Assembly: GCA_910588565.1 (NCBI GenBank) | Contig: CAJUPF010000108.1 | Coordinates: 1 to 7,578, forward strand | Length of the DNA stretch: 7,578 nt | Reading direction: 5' to 3' | Source of the DNA: an uncultured Lachnospiraceae bacterium | GTDB lineage: Bacteria > Bacillota > Clostridia > Lachnospirales > Lachnospiraceae | Shown here: positions 1-6,065 of the stretch, piece by piece | Position numbering within the stretch: position 1 is the stretch's first letter | How the letters are laid out: each line of letters begins with the position of its first letter | Translations under genes and position numbers: made by a program | The notes under the pieces: model-generated | Told to the model about the DNA's origin: nothing | Database searches by the model: none | The model's input: only the letters and a program-made list of their open reading frames with translations

Positions 1-46
1 CATCAGGTTCCACTCTGACATTTACATTTGCACTTCGTGCTGCCAT
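1..46 (-). CDS. RelB/DinJ-family antitoxin, N-terminal 15 codons only (runs off the window)
   Basis: The reading frame starts with ATG at 46-44 and encodes MAARSANVNVRVEPD before the window ends, so the gene is partial at its 3' end. This opening matches the N-terminal beta strand of RelB/DinJ-type ribbon-helix-helix antitoxins, which commonly begin with a short polar stretch and then a VNVRVEP-like or VxxRVDP-like strand that contacts operator DNA. A Shine-Dalgarno-like AAAGGCGG lies 7-10 bases upstream, and a promoter with a perfect TATAAT sits just before it. In this family the antitoxin usually binds its own promoter and neutralises a RelE/YafQ-type mRNA-cleaving toxin encoded directly downstream. 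That toxin would lie outside this window. Only 15 residues are visible, so the family call is tentative; another ribbon-helix-helix regulator is possible. Confidence 0.6.
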   Translation of the reverse strand, partial: MAARSANVNVRVEPD

Positions 47-72
47 ATTGCCGCCGCCTTTCTTTTTTCTTT

Positions 73-101
73 ATTATATCCTTTTGTGCCGCAAAATGCA
101 A
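73..101 (-). promoter_or_regulatory. Sigma-A-like promoter for the antitoxin gene
   Basis: On the minus strand a perfect -10 box TATAAT lies at 78-73, and a -35-like TTGCAT at 101-96, separated by exactly 17 bases. The -35 box matches the TTGACA consensus only at its first three positions. The expected transcription start falls near position 66, about 20 bases before the antitoxin ATG. It lies in the gap after the methyltransferase tail, so the antitoxin gene probably has its own transcript. If the gene is RelB/DinJ-like, its product would be expected to bind near here; I see no convincing palindromic operator. Confidence 0.6.
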
Positions 102-132
102 CACTATTATTGCCATTACCAAATCTGCCATC

Positions 133-420
133 TCATATCATATTAAAATGCCTAAACGCCGCCATAATCGCTTTTTCTTTCTCCGGCGGGCATTGCGGCA
201 CACGGCTTTTATTATCGCCTATATTGTAATTCAGACGTTTCTCAATACCGCATTTGTTTTTTATCTGTGCTACATACAGTGACGATACCTTTAAACCATA
301 CTCCGACATTATCCATTCTTTAATTTCCGTATAGGTTGCACAACCTTTGACATCCTTCAGATATTCATTATCTTTTGGCTCATAATCCACATACGCATAG
401 ACTGTTTCAGCAGTGTAACT
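133..420 (-). pseudogene. C-terminal tail module of the RNA methyltransferase, split off in the +1 frame
   Basis: Directly after the rlmD stop codon (421-419), the +1 frame encodes 95 residues with a coherent protein character. It contains a YVDYEPKDNEYL stretch, then ATYTEIKEWIMSEYGLKVSS, SLYVAQIKNKCGI, and VPQCPPEKEKAI, and ends HFNMI. From memory, tails with these signatures occur at the C-terminus of RlmD-type and some other methyltransferase ORFs in Clostridia. The open frame extends back to 525, but those upstream codons are only rlmD read out of frame. I find no credible independent start: no ATG with a ribosome site precedes the conserved part, and the first in-frame ATG within the module lies in its middle (WIMSEY). 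The likeliest explanation is a one-base indel separating the tail from rlmD. Alternatives are +1 frameshifting at AAA-TAG-T, or a sequencing error. The module's function is not known to me. Confidence 0.6.
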
Positions 421-1819
421 ATTTCCTACCCAAAAGGACGCACGTCTCCACATGGCAAGTTCCAGGAAATAAATCCACCCCACATCCACGCATGACCTGA
501 TACCCATACCTCTGCAGCGTCTCAAGATCCCGTACCAGGCTTGTAGGCTTACAGGAAATATAAACCATGTTCTCTACCCCAAATTTCCCGCCAATCTTTT
601 CCAATGCCTTTGGATGAATTCCATCCCTGGGCGGATCGAGCACAATCAGATCCGGTTTTTCTTCCAAATTGTCTATTACTTTCAGCACGTCTCCGGCAAT
701 AAACGCACAGTTGGAAAGCCCATTCAAAGCCGCATTCTCTTTTGCAGCCTCCACCGCTTCTTCGACTATCTCCACACCAATCACCTTGTCTGCGGAGGGA
801 GAAAGTATCTGTGCAATCGTTCCTGTTCCGCTGTATAAATCAAAAACCGTACTGCCGGTAAGATTTTCTGCGCTTATAAATTCCCGCACTGTTTCATAAA
901 GCGTCTCAGCGCCCAGTGAATTTGTCTGGAAAAAGGAAAACGGCGTTATTTTAAACTTCAGTCCCAGCAGTTCCTCATAAAAATAATCCTGTCCATACAG
1001 AATATCTGTCCCCTCATTTTTTATCACATCTGCCAGGCTGTCATTTCTGGTATGTAAAATTCCTGCAACATTCCCATCAAACGGCAGGGATAAAATGCGC
1101 TTCTTCAGCTCCTCTAAAAGCACAGCTTCCTCAAACCCCTGCACCTGGGTCGTAGTCACAAGATCGATCAGTATATCACCGGTTTTTACTGCTTTGCGCA
1201 CCAGCAAATGCCTTAGATATCCCTCATGGCGCATTTTATGATAAAAGGGGCACTTTTTTTCTTCAAAAAAACTTCTGACACAGACCAGGATTCTGCGGTA
1301 ATCTTCCTCCACAATCCGGCAGTGTTCTACATTTACAATATCATAAAAACTGCCCCTCTTATGCATTCCAAGCGCCAGAGGCCCGTTTTTTTCAGAGTCT
1401 CCAAAAGAAAATTCCATTTTATTGCGGTACTCAAACACCCCTGGACTGGGCTTGATTCCCTCAAAAACAGAATCAAAATCTGTTCCCTGTGCTGTGAATA
1501 CAGGCGAAAGCAATTCCCGCAGCTGCTCTTCTTTTAATTCCAGCTGATTTTCATAGTTTAAATTCTGGTAATTGCAGCCGCCGCAGATGCCAAAATGCGG
1601 ACAGGCACACGTTTCAGATTCCAAAGGTGATTGTTCCAGAACCTCCAAAAGCTTCCCCTCACATGTTCCTTTCCGGATCTTCGTAACAAAAAATGATATT
1701 TTCTGTCCGGGAACCGTATTTTTTACAACTATTTTTCTTCCTTCTTCGGACCGCACGATTCCTTTATTCGGAAACATCACTTTTTCTACTGTCCCCTCTA
1801 AAATCTGTCCTTTTTTCAT
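419..1819 (-). CDS. rlmD: 23S rRNA (uracil-C5)-methyltransferase, RlmD/RumA family
   Basis: This 466-residue protein transfers a methyl group from S-adenosylmethionine to C5 of a uridine in 23S rRNA (U1939 in RlmD; the Bacillus RlmCD relative also modifies U747). A TRAM RNA-binding domain covers residues 2-60. Iron-sulphur ligands C73, C79 and C82 form the C-x5-C-x2-C pattern, with C167 as the expected fourth. The SAM-binding loop is DLYSGTGT at 327-334, followed by LDPPRDG at 394-400. The catalytic cysteine is C423 in YISCKP, and the general base is E458 in HVET. All key residues are present, so the enzyme should be active. I chose the ATG at 1819 because a perfect AGGAGG lies 9 bases upstream. 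The in-frame ATG 24 bases earlier would put that ribosome site inside the gene. The protein ends at LLGRK, and a conserved-looking tail follows in another frame. A terminator upstream separates it from the preceding gene; its own promoter is not clear. The choice among RlmD, RlmC and RlmCD specificity is uncertain. Confidence 0.92.
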   Translation of the reverse strand: MKKGQILEGTVEKVMFPNKGIVRSEEGRKIVVKNTVPGQKISFFVTKIRKGTCEGKLLEVLEQSPLESETCACPHFGICGGCNYQNLNYENQLELKEEQLRELLSPVFTAQGTDFDSVFEGIKPSPGVFEYRNKMEFSFGDSEKNGPLALGMHKRGSFYDIVNVEHCRIVEEDYRRILVCVRSFFEEKKCPFYHKMRHEGYLRHLLVRKAVKTGDILIDLVTTTQVQGFEEAVLLEELKKRILSLPFDGNVAGILHTRNDSLADVIKNEGTDILYGQDYFYEELLGLKFKITPFSFFQTNSLGAETLYETVREFISAENLTGSTVFDLYSGTGTIAQILSPSADKVIGVEIVEEAVEAAKENAALNGLSNCAFIAGDVLKVIDNLEEKPDLIVLDPPRDGIHPKALEKIGGKFGVENMVYISCKPTSLVRDLETLQRYGYQVMRGCGVDLFPGTCHVETCVLLGRK

Positions 1820-1868
1820 CTGAAATTTCCTCCTGTATTTCAATTCTATCGAATATTTCCTGTTACGG

Positions 1869-1896
1869 AAAAAGAGGCCGCTAACCTGCGGCCCCT
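1869..1896 (-). terminator. Rho-independent terminator after the small membrane protein gene
   Basis: On the minus strand a 9-bp stem AGGGGCCGC / GCGGCCTCT (one G-T wobble) encloses the 6-base loop AGGTTA, and a run of five T follows directly. It lies 23 bases after the stop of the 88-residue membrane protein and about 50 bases before rlmD. Transcription of the small gene should therefore mostly end here, and rlmD would need its own promoter or read-through. Confidence 0.85.
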
Positions 1897-1918
1897 CCTG
1901 TCTGCATATGCTATCGTA

Positions 1919-2185
1919 TTATTTATCGCTTTCTTCTTCTTCGTCTTCATCATCATCAAAGAAGTCGTCTTCAAATTCGTCTTCAAACTCATCTTCAAAA
2001 TCATCCAGATAATCCGGCTTGAAGAAACGGTAAATTCCATAAGCTGCTGCGATAATTGCTGCAACAATTCCGATGACTGCAAAAACCCAAATCACTTTGG
2101 AAGCTTTTCTCTCCTCTTCCTCGTTCTTTTTCAGCAAATCATTCAATTTGGTCATTGTTAAAAAATCATCTACTTTACTACTCAT
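1919..2185 (-). CDS. Small single-pass membrane protein with a highly acidic C-terminal tail, function unknown
   Basis: This 88-residue protein has three parts. Residues 1-30 are a charged, probably helical N-terminus (MSSKVDDFLTMTKLNDLL, then KKNEEEERK). Residues 31-53 form one hydrophobic transmembrane helix rich in Ala, Ile and Val. Residues 56-88 are almost entirely Asp, Glu and Phe, with FEDE-type repeats (DDFEDEFEDEFEDDFFDDDE) and a final acidic run. By the positive-inside rule, the lysines and arginines lie on both sides of the helix, so topology is ambiguous. The ATG at 2185 is chosen because AAGGAG lies 8 bases upstream; an earlier in-frame ATG lacks a ribosome site. It is transcribed alone, with its own promoter, leader hairpin and terminator. 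I recall similar proteins as conserved hypotheticals in Lachnospiraceae but cannot assign a function. The acidic tail could bind cations or a basic partner, which is speculation. Confidence 0.8.
   Translation of the reverse strand: MSSKVDDFLTMTKLNDLLKKNEEEERKASKVIWVFAVIGIVAAIIAAAYGIYRFFKPDYLDDFEDEFEDEFEDDFFDDDEDEEEESDK
1967..2002 (-). repeat. Three 12-bp tandem units encoding FEDE-type repeats
   Basis: On the plus strand GTCTTCAAATTC, GTCTTCAAACTC and ATCTTCAAAATC follow one another without gaps, at 1967, 1979 and 1991. Each unit encodes one four-residue acidic-aromatic step (Phe-Glu-Asp-Glu/Asp) in the tail of the small membrane protein. The copies differ at only a few positions, so the array could vary in copy number between strains without breaking the frame. 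Confidence 0.7.
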
Positions 2186-2213
2186 GCTGTCCACTCCTTT
2201 TTCTTTTATTTTA

Positions 2214-2234
2214 GGAAAAGTGCTTCTCTTTTCC
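2214..2234 (-). promoter_or_regulatory. Leader hairpin upstream of the small membrane protein gene
   Basis: On the minus strand GGAAAAG, a 7-base loop AGAAGCA and CTTTTCC form a perfect 7-bp stem. It sits in the roughly 70-base leader between the promoter and the ribosome site, ending about 15 bases before AAGGAG. No T-run follows directly, so it is not an obvious terminator. It could affect mRNA stability or translation. I recognise no known riboswitch or leader class, and the stem is short and A/T-heavy. Confidence 0.4.
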
Positions 2235-2259
2235 CATCTTCGCATGACATTTCACTGCT

Positions 2260-2287
2260 ATTATAACATATCTTTTCCCGATCACAA
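2260..2287 (-). promoter_or_regulatory. Extended -10 promoter for the small membrane protein gene
   Basis: On the minus strand a perfect TATAAT lies at 2265-2260 and is directly preceded by TGT, giving the extended -10 form TGnTATAAT. A -35-like TTGTGA lies at 2287-2282 with a 16-base spacer and matches TTGACA at four positions. The predicted start is near 2253, giving a leader of about 70 bases. The promoter begins only 27 bases after the pcrA stop, so the small gene is likely an independent unit. Confidence 0.75.
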
Positions 2288-2313
2288 ATAAAAAATTACA
2301 GTTTTTGAAATTT

Positions 2314-4566
2314 TTATACTTTTTTTAATTTTGCAAACATCGCAAACATCTTTTTTACCCCGGCAGAATCGAATTCTACCGTAACTTCATAGTCTCTGCC
2401 GCCCTCTGTAATCTGCGTTACCGTACCCTCGCCGAATTTGATATGACGCACACGATCGCCAACTCCATAATCAAGGGCTTCCTTTGGACCTGATCCAAAA
2501 TTTCTCGGCTCATGGCCAGATGCCATGGGCTTTGCATGGAACAGTTCTTTTGCATGGCCAAACGCTCTGTTGCCTCCAGAGAATCCCTGCCCCCCTGATG
2601 CAGATTCCGTTCTGCCGCCAGATGCTGTTTTCTTCTTCGGTTCTGCAAACAAGTCCGCTGCGATTTCTTTTACAAAGCGGGATACCAGATTATACCGCGT
2701 CTCTCCCCGGATCATCCGCTGTCTGGCGCAGCTAAGGGAAAGGTGTTCCTTCGCCCGCGTGATTCCCACATATGCCAGACGCCGTTCTTCTTCCACATCC
2801 TCAATGGACGAATCCGATACAATCGACATATAACTTGGAAACAAACCGTCTTCCATACCTGCCAGATAGACATTGGGAAATTCCAGACCCTTAGCACTGT
2901 GCAGCGTCATCAAAACGACATGATTGTTTTCTGCATCGAAGCTGTCAATATCCGCTACCAATGCGACTTCTTCCAAAAATCCACTCAGCGTCGGTTCTTC
3001 TGCGGTTTCTTCATAAACAGCCAGCTTGCTGACCAGTTCATCGATATTTTCAATCCTGGCCTTTGCTTCTTCCGTTCCTTCTGCTTCCAGCTCTTTCACA
3101 TATCCGGTTGTCTCAAGCACTTCTTCAAACAGCTCTCCAAGGCTGAGAATTCCCAGTTTACTGCGCATCACCTGGATAAACCGTACAAAAGGACGTATTT
3201 TGGCGCTGGCTTTTCCAATCGAAGGAATGTCTTCTGCCACCTTCAAGGCTTCGTAAAAGCTGATATCCTTGGCAAGCGCATATTCCTGCACACGGTTTAA
3301 GGTCGTCGCGCCAATGCCCCGTTTTGGCACATTGATAATCCGGCGCACAGCCAAATCATCGCTGGCATTGTCAATCGTTTTCAGATAAGACAGCATGTCT
3401 TTAATTTCTTTTCTGGCGTAGAAATTTACGCCTCCAATAATTTTATAAGGTATATTGGAGACGATAAATTTTTCTTCAAACAGACGGGACTGGGCATTGG
3501 TGCGGTATAATACGGCACAATCTTTATATGTATAGCCCTGTTTGTAGACTTTTTCCGTAATGTCTCTTGCCACATAATCCGCTTCGTCATATCCGTTCTC
3601 AAACTGATGGAAGGCAATTTTATCTCCCTGCTCATTTTCGGTCCAGAGTTTTTTCTCCTTCCTCCCATGGTTATGCGAAATCACCTGATTCGCCGCTTCT
3701 AAAATATTCCTAACAGAGCGGTAATTCTGCTCTAATTTAATAACTACTGCCTCCGGGAAATATTTTTCAAAATTCAAGATATTGTAAATATTAGCGCCAC
3801 GGAATTTGTAAATCGACTGATCATCATCCCCGACTACGCAAAGATTTCTGTATTTGCCTGCCAGCAGATAAATCAGCTGAAACTGCGCCGTATTGGTATC
3901 CTGGTATTCATCCACCATAATATACTGAAAACGCTCCTGATAATAATCCCGTACTTCGGCCTCGCTCCGCAGCAGTTCCACCGTATAAAAAATCAAATCG
4001 TCAAAATCCAAGGCATTATTTTTTTTAAGCGCCATCTGGTACTCCCGGTAAACCTGCGCCTGCCTTTGCAGTGCGTAATCCTCTCCGGCGTTCAGGGCAA
4101 ATTCTTCCGGGCCTGTCATCTCGTCTTTTGCGGAAGAAATCACTTGCAGAAACATTTTTTCCTTATAGACTTTCGTATCAATCTTCAGACGCTTGCAGAT
4201 TTCTTTCATCAGTGCCTTCTGATCGTCTGCATCATAAATCGTAAAATTCGTCTCAAAGCCAAGCCTGCCGATATGCCGGCGCAAAATTCTGACGCAGGTA
4301 GCATGAAATGTCGTAACCCAGACACCCTCCGCGCCATATGCCGCCATACGGCTGATACGCTCCCGCATCTCTCCTGCCGCTTTGTTCGTAAATGTGATCG
4401 CCATAATATGATACGGCGAAACACCTTTTTCTTCTATCAGATACGCCGCTCTGTGCGTAAGTACCCTCGTCTTGCCGCTCCCTGCGCCTGCCAGAATCAA
4501 AACAGGCCCTTCCGTCTGGAATACGGCCTGTCTCTGCGGTTCGTTCAATGCATCGTAATTACTCAT
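2314..4566 (-). CDS. pcrA: ATP-dependent DNA helicase PcrA (UvrD/Rep family, superfamily 1A)
   Basis: This complete 750-residue 3'-to-5' DNA helicase would act in nucleotide excision repair, removal of RecA filaments, rolling-circle replication and transcription-coupled repair. The full superfamily 1 motif set is visible: Q motif LNEPQRQAV at 7-15, Walker A AGAGSGKT at 26-33, Ia TFTNKAAGEM at 58-67, II DEYQD at 219-223, III GDDDQSIYKFRGA at 246-258, IV LEQNYRS at 278-284, V MTLHSAKGLEF at 553-563, and VI EERRLAYVGITRAK at 593-606. A Gly/Ser-rich linker (about 641-697) leads to a C-terminal Tudor-like domain at 698-750 (GDRVRHIKFGEGTV). In Bacillus PcrA this domain contacts RNA polymerase. Length and architecture are normal for Gram-positive PcrA, with no missing motif. 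ATG at 4566 has AAGGAG 5 bases upstream, and a promoter lies about 50 bases upstream. It appears monocistronic. No strong terminator follows, only an A/T-only hairpin overlapping the stop. Confidence 0.97.
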   Translation of the reverse strand: MSNYDALNEPQRQAVFQTEGPVLILAGAGSGKTRVLTHRAAYLIEEKGVSPYHIMAITFTNKAAGEMRERISRMAAYGAEGVWVTTFHATCVRILRRHIGRLGFETNFTIYDADDQKALMKEICKRLKIDTKVYKEKMFLQVISSAKDEMTGPEEFALNAGEDYALQRQAQVYREYQMALKKNNALDFDDLIFYTVELLRSEAEVRDYYQERFQYIMVDEYQDTNTAQFQLIYLLAGKYRNLCVVGDDDQSIYKFRGANIYNILNFEKYFPEAVVIKLEQNYRSVRNILEAANQVISHNHGRKEKKLWTENEQGDKIAFHQFENGYDEADYVARDITEKVYKQGYTYKDCAVLYRTNAQSRLFEEKFIVSNIPYKIIGGVNFYARKEIKDMLSYLKTIDNASDDLAVRRIINVPKRGIGATTLNRVQEYALAKDISFYEALKVAEDIPSIGKASAKIRPFVRFIQVMRSKLGILSLGELFEEVLETTGYVKELEAEGTEEAKARIENIDELVSKLAVYEETAEEPTLSGFLEEVALVADIDSFDAENNHVVLMTLHSAKGLEFPNVYLAGMEDGLFPSYMSIVSDSSIEDVEEERRLAYVGITRAKEHLSLSCARQRMIRGETRYNLVSRFVKEIAADLFAEPKKKTASGGRTESASGGQGFSGGNRAFGHAKELFHAKPMASGHEPRNFGSGPKEALDYGVGDRVRHIKFGEGTVTQITEGGRDYEVTVEFDSAGVKKMFAMFAKLKKV

Positions 4567-4613
4567 TGCTTCTCCTTACTGTATCCGTTTCCTTATTCTT
4601 CTGATTCTTTTCT

Positions 4614-4642
4614 ATTATACGGATATTCCTTAAGATACGCAA
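4614..4642 (-). promoter_or_regulatory. Sigma-A-like promoter for pcrA
   Basis: On the minus strand a perfect TATAAT lies at 4619-4614, and a -35-like TTGCGT at 4642-4637, with an ideal 17-base spacer. The -35 box matches the consensus at its first three positions only. The predicted start is near 4607, giving a leader of about 40 bases to the pcrA ATG. A second TATAAT at 4661-4656 has no recognisable -35 partner. Confidence 0.65.
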
Positions 4643-4647
4643 GGAAT
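4625..4647. repeat. 7-bp perfect inverted repeat across the pcrA -35 and spacer
   Basis: ATTCCTT at 4625-4631 and AAGGAAT at 4641-4647 are exact reverse complements separated by 9 bases. The element covers the -35 box and much of the spacer of the pcrA promoter, where a dimeric repressor could compete with RNA polymerase. It does not match the classical Gram-positive LexA box (GAAC-N4-GTTC). It could also be chance in A/T-rich DNA. Confidence 0.35.
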
Positions 4648-4714
4648 TTAACAAAATTATATCTTCATTATCTGGTATAAAATACAACGGCTCTGGCTCA
4701 GCAGATGTGAAAAA

Positions 4715-5821
4715 TTACGCAAAATCCCGTATGACACGCAAGGCTGGCAGTACATTCCCATCATAATCAAACAGCGCCTGATTCGCCCATTCATTGCCGC
4801 CTGGCCCCGGATCTTGGATATAGGACAGGCCCGCAGGTTTCGCCCAGCCGGACCCGCAGACCGGAATCCATGCAGGCTCCCAGTAATAGAATCCCTTTCC
4901 CCGTCCGCCCTCAATGTTTGCAATTCTAGTCATAATATCCTGCATAAAATCCGCCTGACCCTGTTTTGTCATAGGATATTCAATTTTTTCCACAAGCTCT
5001 GGTTTTGTCGCATATCCCTTGCGCTCATCCGGTTTTAATTGTTCATATAACCCATAATCTTCCATTGTAAATCCCATGGAAACCTCCGCTACAATCACAT
5101 CCTTTTGATAACGCCTGGAAATATCCTGCATATTCTCTTCTAACTCCTGCAGGCTTCCATGCCAGAACGGATAATAGGACAAGCCAATCACATCAAACGC
5201 TTCCCCCCGCTTCACAAATTCATCAAACCATTCCCGGTAAAGCGCATTGTTGCCGCCATTGTCTAAATGCAGCATAATCGGAATACGGTTATCTGCTGCT
5301 TTTACTCCCCGGATTCCGGCATTGACAAAACGGGCGATATTCTCATAATTCGGTACCTTTCCCTCCGGCCAGAGCAGTCCGTTGGAAAGCTCGTTGCCTA
5401 CCTGAACCATATCTGGTTTTGCCCCTGCCTCTATCAGCCGCATCATACAATCTTTGGTATACGTAAGTACGGCTTCTTCGAGTTCCTCCACTGACATACC
5501 CTCCCAGGCTTTCGGCTTAAACTGCTTCTGCGGATCCGCCCAGAAATCACTGTAATGGAAATCCAGCAAAAATCCAAATCCTTTCTTTACAACCCGTAGC
5601 GCTGTTTCTATTGTCGTATTTAAATCATTCGTACCGGCTCCATAAGGCTCCCCCTTTTTGGAGTAAGGATCATTCCAGAGACGCAGACGGACAGAATTGA
5701 TCTCATAACGTTTTAAAATATCCAGAAGCTCTCCTTGTTCTCCCTGATCAGAATAAACAGCGCCGCATTGTTCCAGTTCCTGTAAAGTGGATAAATCCAC
5801 GCCCTTTATAAACTTTGCCAT
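4715..5821 (-). CDS. Arabinogalactan endo-beta-1,4-galactanase, glycoside hydrolase family 53, no signal peptide
   Basis: This 368-residue GH53 enzyme is predicted to hydrolyse beta-1,4-galactan, the side chain of pectic type I arabinogalactan. It folds as a (beta/alpha)8 barrel of clan GH-A. Family signatures run the full length: KGVDLSTLQELEQ at 6-18, INSVRLRLWNDP at 41-52, LLDFHYSDFWADPQKQ at 85-100, VQVGNELSNGLLWP at 139-152, IGLSYYPFWHG at 212-222, and FYYWEPAWIP at 311-320. The predicted acid/base is E144 (VGNE) and the nucleophile E246 (VIVAEVSMG). ATG at 5821 is chosen because TAGGAG lies 5 bases upstream; an earlier in-frame ATG overlaps the preceding gene and has no ribosome site. 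The protein starts MAKFIKGVDL with no signal peptide, unlike many secreted GH53 enzymes, so it probably acts in the cytoplasm on imported galacto-oligosaccharides. It follows the zinc-ribbon gene by 25 bases, implying co-transcription. No terminator is evident after it. Confidence 0.93.
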   Translation of the reverse strand: MAKFIKGVDLSTLQELEQCGAVYSDQGEQGELLDILKRYEINSVRLRLWNDPYSKKGEPYGAGTNDLNTTIETALRVVKKGFGFLLDFHYSDFWADPQKQFKPKAWEGMSVEELEEAVLTYTKDCMMRLIEAGAKPDMVQVGNELSNGLLWPEGKVPNYENIARFVNAGIRGVKAADNRIPIMLHLDNGGNNALYREWFDEFVKRGEAFDVIGLSYYPFWHGSLQELEENMQDISRRYQKDVIVAEVSMGFTMEDYGLYEQLKPDERKGYATKPELVEKIEYPMTKQGQADFMQDIMTRIANIEGGRGKGFYYWEPAWIPVCGSGWAKPAGLSYIQDPGPGGNEWANQALFDYDGNVLPALRVIRDFA

Positions 5822-5846
5822 GTTTTCTCCTAATTGAATCGAAGTT

Positions 5847-6065
5847 CTAATCAAAATCAAATTTCTCAAACCGTTTCATCATATCCCGGTAGCGGAACCG
5901 TATCATCTCATTTTTTGCCAGTACATCTTCTTCCTTCCCGCTATACTGGCACCGCAGGCAGTAATATTCGCCTTTTTCTTTATCAAAAAACATATCAATA
6001 TCCAAATCCCGCATAAAACAGGACGGGCACCTGTAATTTAATTTGCCTTTTCCAGCCTGAGCCAT
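5847..6065 (-). CDS. Small zinc-ribbon protein, function unknown
   Basis: This 72-residue protein has two CxxC knuckles, C13-PS-C16 and C36-LR-C39, with a 19-residue spacing typical of a zinc ribbon binding one Zn(II). The ribbon fills residues 10-42 (RCPSCFMRD and YYCLRCQYSG). A basic and aromatic helical C-terminus follows, containing MIRFRYRDMMKRFEKF. No signal peptide or membrane segment is present, so it should be cytoplasmic. It has a strong ribosome site, AAAGGAGGG, about 8 bases before the ATG and located inside the upstream gene, whose last 28 bases it overlaps in another frame. This suggests translational coupling. The GH53 gene starts 25 bases after its stop. Possible roles include nucleic-acid binding or a protein adaptor; neither can be shown from sequence. 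I recall similar hypotheticals in Lachnospiraceae but no characterised member. Confidence 0.85.
   Translation of the reverse strand: MAQAGKGKLNYRCPSCFMRDLDIDMFFDKEKGEYYCLRCQYSGKEEDVLAKNEMIRFRYRDMMKRFEKFDFD

Noticed and set aside
421..525. Upstream part of the 130-codon frame as a genuine N-terminus of a separate small protein
   Set aside because: This stretch is the conserved C-terminal end of rlmD (FPGTCHVET) read out of frame. Only the part after the rlmD stop has protein-like signatures.
1843..1848. TAGAAT as a -10 box for rlmD on the minus strand
   Set aside because: No acceptable -35 hexamer lies 16-18 bases upstream, and the start would fall almost on the ribosome site. The promoter of rlmD stays unassigned.
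2291..2315. Possible terminator after pcrA: AAAAATT / AATTTTT stem with an 11-base loop
   Set aside because: The stem has only A-T pairs, the loop is long, it overlaps the stop codon and there is no clean T-run. It is too weak to call a terminator.
2743..3300. 185-codon plus-strand open frame opposite pcrA
   Set aside because: It is fully antisense to a conserved pcrA region, with Phe/Cys/His-rich composition expected from reading the opposite strand and no upstream ribosome site.
4066..4680. 204-codon plus-strand open frame opposite the 5' part of pcrA
   Set aside because: It lies almost wholly antisense to the PcrA helicase motifs, has no ribosome site or recognisable domain, and has a composition typical of a reverse-frame shadow.
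4657..4923. 88-codon minus-strand frame overlapping the 3' end of the GH53 gene
   Set aside because: Most of it is the GH53 coding sequence in another frame, and its start has no Shine-Dalgarno sequence.
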